DNA from: an uncultured Lachnospiraceae bacterium
GTDB lineage: Bacteria > Bacillota > Clostridia > Lachnospirales > Lachnospiraceae
Length of the DNA stretch: 7,934 bases
Assembly (NCBI GenBank): GCA_949076555.1
Contig: CARUOB010000037.1
Span: 1-7,934 of the forward strand
Direction of reading: 5' to 3'
Shown: positions 1 to 5,883 of the stretch, piece by piece
Layout of the letters: every line of letters starts with the position of its first letter
Numbering within the stretch: the stretch's first letter is position 1
Position numbers and translations under genes: made by a program
Notes under the pieces: generated by a model
What the model saw: only the letters and a program-made list of their open reading frames with translations
Database searches by the model: none
What the model was told of the DNA's origin: nothing

Positions 1-936
1 GAAATCAAGAGCTTCGGTGTCCGTTTTGACTATCCGAAAAACGATGAATACGGTAACGACGATATGATTTATCCGATGACCGAGGCGGAGACAAAGGAGA
101 TTGCCAAATATTTGGAGGACGGAAGCTGCGATTATGATAAATTGATGAGCGGTGACTATATTCTTACGGCAGACAATGACAATGTGGCAGAGATTTACGG
201 ATGGGAATTTACGGTCGGCGATACGATCGCACTCCACTACTATGACGGCAGCAAAATGGTGGAAAAGGATGTCACAATACTGGGTATTTTGAATGACGAG
301 TATAACCTTGAACACGACGGACTTGAGGGATGGTTTTTGATGCCTGAACAGGCGGTTCTGAGCTGGCTTTCATATGACAGCTTAAATGCACATTTGCTTG
401 TATCAACCGATACGGATAAAGAAGAAACTGTCCAAGAAGCGCTTATTGAGATGTTGGAGAAAAAAACCGAATGGAACCTTGAGACTTATGCTGAGCGGAA
501 AATTGTTTATGAACAGATTGTCAATCAGATGTTTGCAGCGATCAGCGGACTTGCCATCTTCATTATGATGTTTAGTATTTTAAGTATGATGAATACACTG
601 ATCACTAATATTGTTACCCGCAAACAGGAACTTGCCATGCTGGAAGCGATCGGAATGAACAAAGTTCAAATCCGTAAGATGCTGCTTGGAGAAAGCCTGT
701 TACTGGTAATTGCTACTGTTGGTGTGACGACAACCATTGGCACGTTGTCTGGCTATGCACTCAGTAATATGCTTTACAATATGGGAGCATTTTATATGGC
801 GTTTCGGTTTCCTTTGAATCTTGCACTGATCTATGTGGGTGTACTGATTGCGGTACCGCTTCTGATTACGCTTGTGTCAATGCACAGCTTTTCCAAAGAA
901 GCGCTTGTAGAAAGATTAAGAGGAATGGAAAATTGA
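1..936 (+). CDS. ABC transporter permease, FtsX/MacB type (C-terminal part, 5' end outside window)
   Basis: The frame is open from the first base, so the ATG at 64 is an internal methionine and the true start lies upstream. The visible 311 residues are the C-terminal half of an FtsX-type permease. A mostly polar extracytoplasmic region fills roughly the first 175 residues. A first membrane segment follows (around IFIMMFSILSMM), then the cytoplasmic stretch with TRKQELAMLEAIGM, which matches the family's 'R..E.a.lraiG' signature. Two further hydrophobic segments come next, and the protein ends with ALVERLRGME. Such permeases work with a separate ATP-binding subunit, which would lie to the left and is not visible. 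Substrate (peptide antibiotic, lipid or lipoprotein export) cannot be told. The family assignment is firm; the role is open. Confidence 0.85.
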   Translation, partial: EIKSFGVRFDYPKNDEYGNDDMIYPMTEAETKEIAKYLEDGSCDYDKLMSGDYILTADNDNVAEIYGWEFTVGDTIALHYYDGSKMVEKDVTILGILNDEYNLEHDGLEGWFLMPEQAVLSWLSYDSLNAHLLVSTDTDKEETVQEALIEMLEKKTEWNLETYAERKIVYEQIVNQMFAAISGLAIFIMMFSILSMMNTLITNIVTRKQELAMLEAIGMNKVQIRKMLLGESLLLVIATVGVTTTIGTLSGYALSNMLYNMGAFYMAFRFPLNLALIYVGVLIAVPLLITLVSMHSFSKEALVERLRGMEN

Positions 937-1223
937 TATGCGAATATACAATCATAATGATAGGAGAGTATGATATTTTCGTACTCTCCCCTCAAATGAT
1001 TGCTCGGCTGATCGAAAATATAAAGACCTCTGACAGCAAAGTATTGGTTATTTCTGCGCAAGAGATTCTTCCCCAGGGATATGCACAATATCTAGCCCGT
1101 GTTATGGAAGCCAATCTGGATATACAGCAAGAAAATGAAAAGCAAGGTTTTCCTAACCCGTTGAAGAGAACCTGTGAAATTTTACACAGATTTTACACAA
1201 ATCATCTTTTAGATTTTACATAG
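933..1223 (+). pseudogene. Probable remnant of a lactose/cellobiose-type PTS IIB-like protein
   Basis: A 96-codon frame opens with TTG inside the stop of the ABC permease gene (TTGA overlap), with AAGAGGA about 8 nt upstream; the next in-frame ATG is at 957 and has no ribosome site. Residues 11-50 (EYDIFVLSPQM ... KVLVISAQEILPQGY) read like the second half of lactose/cellobiose PTS IIB proteins, where 'yDvvLLgPQv' is followed by a beta strand ending near 'ViD...yg'. The N-terminal strand and phosphorylated-cysteine loop that define a working IIB are absent, so as written it could not accept phosphate from IIA. The last 15 codons overlap the Pho-box-like repeats of the next gene's promoter, which also argues that the 3' end is not under coding selection. 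The PTS resemblance is by eye and weak; a small unrelated protein is possible. Confidence 0.35.
963..989. repeat. 8-bp perfect inverted repeat, hairpin-forming
   Basis: GGAGAGTA (963-970) and TACTCTCC (982-989) are exact reverse complements separated by 11 nt. The hairpin sits 27 nt after the stop of the ABC permease gene, where a terminator would be expected, but it is followed by CCTCAAATG rather than a T run. It could be a weak or decayed terminator or an RNA 3'-end stabiliser. Confidence 0.5.
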
Positions 1224-1243
1224 ACCAGATACCATTTGATTAT
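1181..1243 (+). promoter_or_regulatory. Pho-box-like TTTACA direct repeats and promoter of the Na/Pi cotransporter gene
   Basis: TTTACA occurs exactly at 1181-1186 and 1192-1197 (11-nt period) and again at 1215-1220 (23 nt on, about two more turns). PhoP of Bacillus binds TT(A/T/C)ACA repeats with 11-nt spacing, so these are good PhoP/PhoB box candidates. The third copy doubles as a -35 (5 of 6 to TTGACA) and is followed after 17 nt by GATTAT (1238-1243, 4 of 6 to TATAAT). Location before a phosphate transporter and a PhoB/PhoR pair fits activation under phosphate limitation, which is inferred. Confidence 0.6.
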
Positions 1244-1275
1244 TAAAAAAATTCGTTGGGGAGGATGATAGTCAA

Positions 1276-3036
1276 ATGGATTTCTTTGGACTGCTGTCAA
1301 TGATTGGCGGGTTGGCGCTATTTTTATATGGCATGAAAACAATGGGGGATGCACTGTCCAAGATGGCGGGCGGCAGGCTGGAGCAAGTGCTGGAGCGGAT
1401 GACCAATAATCCGGTGAAGGCTGTCCTGCTTGGGGCAGGCGTGACAGCGGTGATTCAGTCTTCTTCCGCCACAACGGTTATGGTGGTGGGGTTCGTCAAT
1501 TCTGGTATTATGAAGCTGTCGCAGGCAGTCGGCGTGATCATGGGCGCCAATATCGGTACGACAGTTACTTCATGGATTCTAAGTCTTTCCGGCATCGAAA
1601 GCGGGAATTTCTTCGTAAAACTTCTGAAACCTTCGTCTTTTTCCCCGGTATTGGCACTCATCGGTGTGATACTGGTGATGTTTGTCAAAAATACGAAAAA
1701 GAATGATATAGGAACGATTCTGATTGGGTTTGCAGTGCTTATGTTCGGAATGGAGACCATGAGCAGTGCGGTAAAGCCACTTGCAAATGTACCGGAATTT
1801 ACCTCTCTTTTTACGGCATTTGAAAACCCTGTTTTAGGCATGATAGTCGGAGCGTTCTTGACAGCGGTGATTCAGAGCTCTTCCGCTTCTGTGGGTATTT
1901 TGCAGGCGATGTGTGCCACCGGAAGTGTAACGGTGGGAGCCGCGCTTCCGGTGATCATGGGGCAGAATATCGGAACCTGTGTCACGGCTTTGCTTTCCGG
2001 TGTGGGGGCAAACAGAAATGCAAGAAGGGCGTCTTTGGTGCATCTCTATTTTAATTTGATCGGTACATTTGTATTTATGACGGTATTTTATGCCTTGAAT
2101 CATTTTGTACAGTTTGCTTTTCTGTCGGATGCGGCAAACGGTGCAGTCATTGCAGTGATACATAGTGTGTTTAATATTGTCTCGACAATCGTGCTGCTTC
2201 CCGCTTCTAAGCTGTTGGTAAAATTTGCGTATTTTACGATTCCGCAGGCAGAGGACGAAACACTGGAAATGTCAGGGAAAGTGCTGGACGAAAGATTTTT
2301 GGAAAAGCCTGCGTTTGCGGTTGCACAATGTAAAAACGCGGCGTTCGATATGGCGGAGCTTATCCTAAAGGCAATGAGTTTATGTGTATTCACGCAGGAA
2401 AAGTATGATGAAAATGCAGTGCAGACAATTATGGAGATTGAGCAGGAGGTAGATGTCAGGGAAGACGAGCTGTCCTCCTATCTGACAAAACTTTCCGCAA
2501 AGCCACTCTCTGAACAGGACAGTAAAACCATCAATAAATTCAGCAGATGCATTACGGATTTTGAAAGGATATCCGATTATACGAAGGGCATCGCATTCAC
2601 ACAAAAGAAGCTGCATAAGAGCAATGAAAAATTTTCAAAGAAAGCGACTGCCGAAGCAAGGCTGATCTATGAGGCAACCCTCGAAATCGTGGAGTATACG
2701 GTTTCCGGTTTTATACACGAAGACAAAGAGATGGCGTTTCGCATTGACCCGCTTGCCGATGTGATTAGCCGGATAAAAAAGGATATCCGAAAAAACCACA
2801 GCAGGAGACTGGAAAAAGGGAGTTGCTCTGTGGAACTTGGCCTGGCGCTTACGGATATGGTCACTTCCTTAGAGCGTATTGCGAAGCACTGCTCCAACAT
2901 AGCGGAGGAGCAGATGGCGGCCGAAACGGACCGGCATGCATTACATCAATACGCGCGGCATGTCAAAGAGAGGAACGAGTTGTATCAAGAACTGCTTCAT
3001 GGATATACAGAAAAGTATTCGTTAGAAAAGAATTGA
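1276..3036 (+). CDS. Na+/phosphate cotransporter (NptA/YjbB-type) with C-terminal PhoU-like domain
   Basis: A 586-aa inner-membrane protein of the Na/Pi cotransporter (SLC34-like) family, expected to couple Na+ entry to phosphate movement. It carries the two inverted Na_Pi_cotrans repeats: QSSSATT at residues 61-67 with GANIGTT at 90-96, and QSSSAS at 200-205 with GQNIGTC at 229-235. These glutamine-serine loops form the Na/phosphate site in the family. Hydrophobic segments run to about residue 320. Residues roughly 345-570 are soluble and helical and resemble PhoU, as in many bacterial members; length is normal for that architecture. The start is the ATG 11 nt after GGGGAGG (1258-1264), a slightly long spacing. 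Upstream TTTACA repeats suggest Pho control, and the PhoB/PhoR-like pair follows. Import versus export direction cannot be decided from sequence. Confidence 0.93.
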   Translation: MDFFGLLSMIGGLALFLYGMKTMGDALSKMAGGRLEQVLERMTNNPVKAVLLGAGVTAVIQSSSATTVMVVGFVNSGIMKLSQAVGVIMGANIGTTVTSWILSLSGIESGNFFVKLLKPSSFSPVLALIGVILVMFVKNTKKNDIGTILIGFAVLMFGMETMSSAVKPLANVPEFTSLFTAFENPVLGMIVGAFLTAVIQSSSASVGILQAMCATGSVTVGAALPVIMGQNIGTCVTALLSGVGANRNARRASLVHLYFNLIGTFVFMTVFYALNHFVQFAFLSDAANGAVIAVIHSVFNIVSTIVLLPASKLLVKFAYFTIPQAEDETLEMSGKVLDERFLEKPAFAVAQCKNAAFDMAELILKAMSLCVFTQEKYDENAVQTIMEIEQEVDVREDELSSYLTKLSAKPLSEQDSKTINKFSRCITDFERISDYTKGIAFTQKKLHKSNEKFSKKATAEARLIYEATLEIVEYTVSGFIHEDKEMAFRIDPLADVISRIKKDIRKNHSRRLEKGSCSVELGLALTDMVTSLERIAKHCSNIAEEQMAAETDRHALHQYARHVKERNELYQELLHGYTEKYSLEKN

Positions 3037-3060
3037 GGAAACATAAATTATCAGTATAAT
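3033..3060 (+). promoter_or_regulatory. Candidate sigma-A promoter for the two-component operon
   Basis: TTGAGG (3033-3038, overlapping the transporter's stop codon) and a perfect TATAAT (3055-3060) are separated by 16 nt. Transcription would begin near 3067 and give a leader of about 140 nt before the response regulator start at 3206. No terminator with a T run is seen after the transporter gene, so read-through from the Pho-box promoter is also possible. Confidence 0.45.
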
Positions 3061-3082
3061 GTTACTATATAGATAGGGCAGC

Positions 3083-3099
3083 TTTGCAAACCGTGCAAA
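3083..3099. repeat. Short inverted repeat in the response regulator leader
   Basis: TTTGCA (3083-3088) and TGCAAA (3094-3099) are perfect reverse complements around a 5-nt loop. No T run follows, so it is not an intrinsic terminator. It may be a small leader hairpin or a dyad operator, or chance. It is the only clear dyad found in the 169-nt gap between the transporter and the regulator. Confidence 0.3.
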
Positions 3100-3205
3100 A
3101 GCAAACAGCCTCTCATCAGCGATGCCTTTTGAGATATCAATTATAAGTGAAATTATGATGGGATGCAGATGGCTTAAAATTTTTAGAAAAAGGAAATGAG
3201 CGCTT

Positions 3206-3877
3206 ATGCCGTTAATTTATATTTTGGAAGATGATAAAAATATTCAGGAGATAGAAAGTTATGCCATAAAAGGGAACGGATATGATGTTCGTGCGTTTGA
3301 TGACGCACAAGCCTTTGACAGGGGGATGCAGGAAATAAAGCCGGATTTATTGCTTCTCGACGTCATGCTGCCGGGGGAGGACGGACTATCCGTACTCAAA
3401 AGGCTCCGCTCCAATAATGATACGAAAGAGCTGCCTGTCATACTGGTGACAGCGAAAGATTCAGAAATAGATACCGTCAGAGGGCTGGATCTTGGGGCTG
3501 ACGACTACATTACAAAACCCTTTGGCGTGATGGAACTTATGTCACGTATCAAGGCCATTATGCGGCGCATCAAACCGATGAGCGATGATGTGATCCTAAA
3601 ATACAAAAATATATATCTGGATCAGGACAGACGGATCTGCCTTGTGGATGAAGAAAACGTGGAACTGACATTCAAGGAATACGAGCTGCTCCGGCTGTTC
3701 CTTTCCAATCTGGGTATTGTGCTGACAAGGGAAATGATCATGGAGGCTGTATGGGGAACGGACTTTGCAGGGGAAAGCAGAACCGTTGACATGCATATCA
3801 AGACACTTCGCAAAAAGCTGAAAGAGGCGGGCAGCCTGATAATTACGGTGCGGAATGTGGGGTACAAGCTGGAATGA
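3206..3877 (+). CDS. OmpR/PhoB-family response regulator, probably phosphate-responsive (PhoP/PhoB-like)
   Basis: A 223-aa cytoplasmic regulator with a complete receiver domain (about 1-118): acidic pocket E8-D9-D10, phosphoacceptor D52 in LLLLDVMLPGEDG, T82 in the VTAKD strand and K104 in YITKPF. A short linker leads to the OmpR-type winged helix (about 128-223), with the recognition region around RTVDMHIKTLRKKL and the wing VRNVGYKL at the C-terminus. The start is preceded by AAGGAAATGA with about 11 nt spacing; an earlier ATG at 3196 is out of frame. The stop overlaps the kinase start by 4 nt, so the two are one translationally coupled unit. The role in phosphate control rests on the adjacent Na/Pi transporter and its Pho-box-like repeats; the protein sequence alone shows only the OmpR/PhoB class. 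Confidence 0.92.
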   Translation: MPLIYILEDDKNIQEIESYAIKGNGYDVRAFDDAQAFDRGMQEIKPDLLLLDVMLPGEDGLSVLKRLRSNNDTKELPVILVTAKDSEIDTVRGLDLGADDYITKPFGVMELMSRIKAIMRRIKPMSDDVILKYKNIYLDQDRRICLVDEENVELTFKEYELLRLFLSNLGIVLTREMIMEAVWGTDFAGESRTVDMHIKTLRKKLKEAGSLIITVRNVGYKLE

Positions 3878-5181
3878 GGCAGAAAATAAACAGACGATTC
3901 ACCGTCATTGCACTTTTTTCCGTTGTGATTACCACGATTGCCATGACCGCAGTGTTCTATTCCCTGTTAAAAAAGCAGGTTTTTTCCGACTTGGCGGTTG
4001 TGGTAAACTTACTGATTGAGGAAGAATTATATGAGCGGGAAATAGACAACTTAAGAATTACATGGATCGATGCGGACGGAAAGGTTTTGTTTGACTCTAC
4101 GGTAGATGGGCAGTTGCTTGCCAACCATCTGGACAGGCCGGAAATCGTGGAGGCGGTCTCTTCCGGAACCGGCATGGGAATAAGAAAGTCAGATACCCTG
4201 TCGGAGAGCGTATTTTATTATGCAAAAAAACTGGATAACGGGCAGATTCTCAGAGTAGGCAAGAGGGCGCACAGTGTTGAGGCTGTTCTCTTGTCGGCGC
4301 TTCCAATGGTGCTGACGATGGCACTGCTTCTTGCGGGCATTTGTCTGATGGTGTCGCACTATCTCACTTCTGCCATTGTGAAGCCGATTGATGAAATGGC
4401 GGGGGACATGGAACACATTGATGAGAAGGAAAGTTATCCGGAGCTGATTCCCTTTACAAGAAAAATCCGCTTACAGCATGAGGAAATCTTATCTGCCGCA
4501 AACATCAGACAGGAATTTACCGCCAATGTAAGCCACGAACTAAAAACACCTCTCGCGGCGATTTCGGGCTATGCGGAGCTGATGGAAACAGGACTTGCAG
4601 ATGAAAAGGAGATGAAGCGCTTTTCGGGAGAAATCCGTAAAAGCGCGGCAAGACTGCTTACCCTGATCAACGACATTATCAAGCTCTCGCAATTGGATGC
4701 GGGAAATGCAAAAGATGTTCTCGAGGTGGTAAATTTGGCGGAAATTGCAAAGGAAAGCGTGGAAATGCTCTCTTTTGGGGCGGCGAAAAACGGCATTGCC
4801 GTAGTGTACGAAGGAGATGACGAGGCGGATGTCCATATCGGAAAGGAACTTGCACAGGAGCTTACTTACAATCTGATTGAAAATGCCATTCGGTATAACA
4901 AACCGAACGGAAGAGTGACTGTAAAAGTGCAAAAAGAGGGAGCGCAGATTATCTTTTCGGTGGAGGACACCGGGATCGGTATTCCGCCGGAGCATCAGGA
5001 GCGAATTTTTGAACGTTTTTACCGGGTGGATAAAGGCAGGTCAAAGGAACTTGGCGGCACGGGTCTGGGACTTGCGATTGTAAAACATATCTGTAACCTG
5101 ACAGACGCGGATGTGCGTCTGATGAGTAAGCCGGAAGTCGGAACGAAGATATTTATTGTCTGGGGAAGGGGCAGCGCTTAA
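3874..5181 (+). CDS. Membrane sensor histidine kinase, PhoR-like, partner of the upstream regulator
   Basis: A 435-aa kinase starting at an ATG that overlaps the regulator's stop (ATGA). First membrane segment about 11-33, then an extracytoplasmic sensor (about 34-138) whose TWIDADGKVLFDS stretch matches the PAS/Cache-like sensor of PhoR-type kinases, second membrane segment about 139-162. A short HAMP-like linker beginning IVKPI leads into HisKA with phosphorylated H221 (VSHELKTP). The ATPase domain has the N box (N333, N337), the G1 box DTGIGIP from D365, the F box around ERFYRVDK and the G2 box GGTGLGL (394-400). All catalytic motifs are intact. Between the linker and HisKA there is no room for the cytoplasmic PAS domain present in the longer PhoR proteins. 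The phosphate assignment is from context; the kinase assignment is direct. Confidence 0.92.
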   Translation: MRQKINRRFTVIALFSVVITTIAMTAVFYSLLKKQVFSDLAVVVNLLIEEELYEREIDNLRITWIDADGKVLFDSTVDGQLLANHLDRPEIVEAVSSGTGMGIRKSDTLSESVFYYAKKLDNGQILRVGKRAHSVEAVLLSALPMVLTMALLLAGICLMVSHYLTSAIVKPIDEMAGDMEHIDEKESYPELIPFTRKIRLQHEEILSAANIRQEFTANVSHELKTPLAAISGYAELMETGLADEKEMKRFSGEIRKSAARLLTLINDIIKLSQLDAGNAKDVLEVVNLAEIAKESVEMLSFGAAKNGIAVVYEGDDEADVHIGKELAQELTYNLIENAIRYNKPNGRVTVKVQKEGAQIIFSVEDTGIGIPPEHQERIFERFYRVDKGRSKELGGTGLGLAIVKHICNLTDADVRLMSKPEVGTKIFIVWGRGSA

Positions 5182-5199
5182 AAAGAGAGATAAAATCAT

Positions 5200-5310
5200 A
5201 TGGATAACTTATATGAAAATCTGAAAAATGATTCAGGGATAAGAGATCTGATCCACAGAGGCAATGTGAACTTAGGTATTTGCGGTTATGCAGATCATTC
5301 AGAAGCCTGA
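5200..5310 (+). pseudogene. Truncated N-terminal fragment of a small HD-domain hydrolase
   Basis: A 36-codon frame (ATG at 5200, TGA at 5308-5310, a weak AGAGAGA ribosome site) lies 18 nt after the kinase stop. Its residues, from MDNLYENLKND through RGNVNLGICGYADHSEA, resemble the start of a Clostridia HD-superfamily phosphohydrolase family, in which 'GN..LG..GYt.HS.aHa' opens the first HD helix. Here the frame ends at A36, exactly before the expected metal-binding histidine, and no continuation appears in the other frames. The HD core (H...HD...D) is therefore missing and the product cannot be an enzyme. It looks like the left end of a gene whose remainder was deleted. The assignment rests on remembered family pattern; a genuine short peptide is the alternative. 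Confidence 0.5.
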
Positions 5311-5333
5311 TGACAAAATGAATGTTTGCCTTG

Positions 5334-5366
5334 ATAACTCTGGGTTTGTTGCCTAGAGTTATTTTT
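5334..5366 (+). terminator. Intrinsic terminator after the phosphate two-component operon
   Basis: An 11-bp stem (5334-5344 with 5352-5362; ATAACTCT pairs perfectly with AGAGTTAT and then G-T, G-C, G-C inside) closes a 7-nt loop and runs straight into TTTTT (5362-5366). This is a classic Rho-independent terminator on the + strand. It separates the transporter/two-component genes and the HD fragment from the BlaI/M56 operon. Confidence 0.85.
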
Positions 5367-5370
5367 ATTG

Positions 5371-5428
5371 TGCGCCTAGCAAGCGCATGAGCTAAGGGTC
5401 TGTGCTACAAAAAGTGTTAAGAACAGAC
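5371..5428. other. Two inverted repeats between terminator and BlaI promoter
   Basis: Just past the terminator, TGCGC (5371-5375) and GCGCA (5383-5387) form a 5-bp stem with a 7-nt loop, then GTCTGT (5398-5403) and ACAGAC (5423-5428) form a 6-bp dyad around 19 nt. Neither is followed by a T run. No coding frame of note covers them. They may be part of an intergenic repeat or a remnant of whatever removed the HD gene; no element could be identified. Confidence 0.3.
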
Positions 5429-5445
5429 AGGGAAAAGATTATGTG

Positions 5446-5474
5446 TTGACGAGACTACGGGCGTGTAGTACTAT
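5446..5474 (+). promoter_or_regulatory. Promoter with overlapping BlaI/MecI-like operator
   Basis: TTGACG (5446-5451) and TACTAT (5469-5474) are spaced by 17 nt. Between and overlapping them lies the dyad ACTAC (5454-5458) / GTAGT (5465-5469), whose right arm extends to TGTAGTA. BlaI/MecI operators read TACTACA-NN-TGTAGTA, with 4 nt between the ACTAC and GTAGT cores; here the gap is 6. Position between -35 and -10, directly before the repressor gene, indicates autorepression. Confidence 0.65.
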
Positions 5475-5496
5475 TGATGTGAAGGAGGATAAGACT

Positions 5497-5883
5497 ATGA
5501 ATGAAGTACTACTTTCTGACTCCGAAAAAGAGATTCTGGAGTGGATGTGGAAGGAAGACAAGGAGTATTCCTACAAGGACGTTGCGGCACAGTTTGGAGA
5601 AGACTCGGAAAAGGGGTGGAAAAAGCAGACATTATCTACATTTTTAACACGGATGGAACAAAAGGGCGTCATATCTGTCCGGTGCGAAGGGGAAGAACGC
5701 TTTAAGAAAAGGCGGTATTTTAGGGCGTTAAACAGGCAGCAGTACGAGAGAGCAAGGGCGAGGCATCTTCTGGATTCCTATTTTGACGGTTCTTTGAATC
5801 AGTTTATGGCAGCGCTAAATGGCAGTGAAAAACTGAGCGGCCAAGAAGCGGATGAACTGAAAAGGTTTCTGGAGGATATGTAA
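5497..5883 (+). CDS. BlaI/MecI/CopY-family transcriptional repressor
   Basis: A 128-aa DNA-binding protein. The ATG at 5497 is chosen because AAGGAGG (5482-5488) lies 8 nt upstream; a GTG at 5443 in the same frame would place the promoter and ribosome site inside the gene. Residues about 5-75 form the Penicillinase-repressor winged helix: LSDSEKEILEWMW opens helix 1, and KKQTLSTFLTRMEQKGVI (42-59) is the recognition helix region. The C-terminal half (RHLLDSYFDGSLNQFMAAL and the helix from LSGQEADEL) is the usual dimerisation region, and the site cleaved in staphylococcal BlaI/MecI would fall near residues 101-103. The stop overlaps the M56 start (TAATG). Family members repress their own operon until proteolysis; the inducing signal here is unknown. 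Confidence 0.92.
   Translation: MNEVLLSDSEKEILEWMWKEDKEYSYKDVAAQFGEDSEKGWKKQTLSTFLTRMEQKGVISVRCEGEERFKKRRYFRALNRQQYERARARHLLDSYFDGSLNQFMAALNGSEKLSGQEADELKRFLEDM

Noticed and set aside
1834..2163. 109-codon minus-strand frame
   Set aside because: It is antisense to the conserved second Na/Pi repeat; a by-product of codon bias.
2823..3059. 78-codon + frame overlapping the end of the transporter gene
   Set aside because: It is out of frame inside the PhoU-like coding region and has low-complexity shadow-like composition; only 23 nt extend past the transporter stop.
3129..3159. Second promoter before the response regulator (TTGAGA ... TATGAT)
   Set aside because: The spacer is 19 nt, longer than normal, and the upstream pair with a perfect TATAAT is better.
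4540..4995. 151-codon open frame on the minus strand
   Set aside because: It lies fully antisense to the catalytic part of the histidine kinase, whose motifs are all intact, and shows no recognisable domain or ribosome site.
5415..5420. TGTTAA as a reverse-oriented Pho box before the BlaI gene
   Set aside because: It is a single copy with no partner at 11-nt spacing.
5369..5430. Group II intron 5' end (GTGCGCC)
   Set aside because: Only a few bases agree; no domain V, no maturase frame and no 3' end are present. Kept only as a speculative comment.
5443..5496. GTG at 5443 as an upstream start for the BlaI-family gene, adding 18 residues
   Set aside because: The added codons are the -35, operator, -10 and AAGGAGG ribosome site themselves; ATG 5497 has ideal spacing and matches the family's N-terminus.
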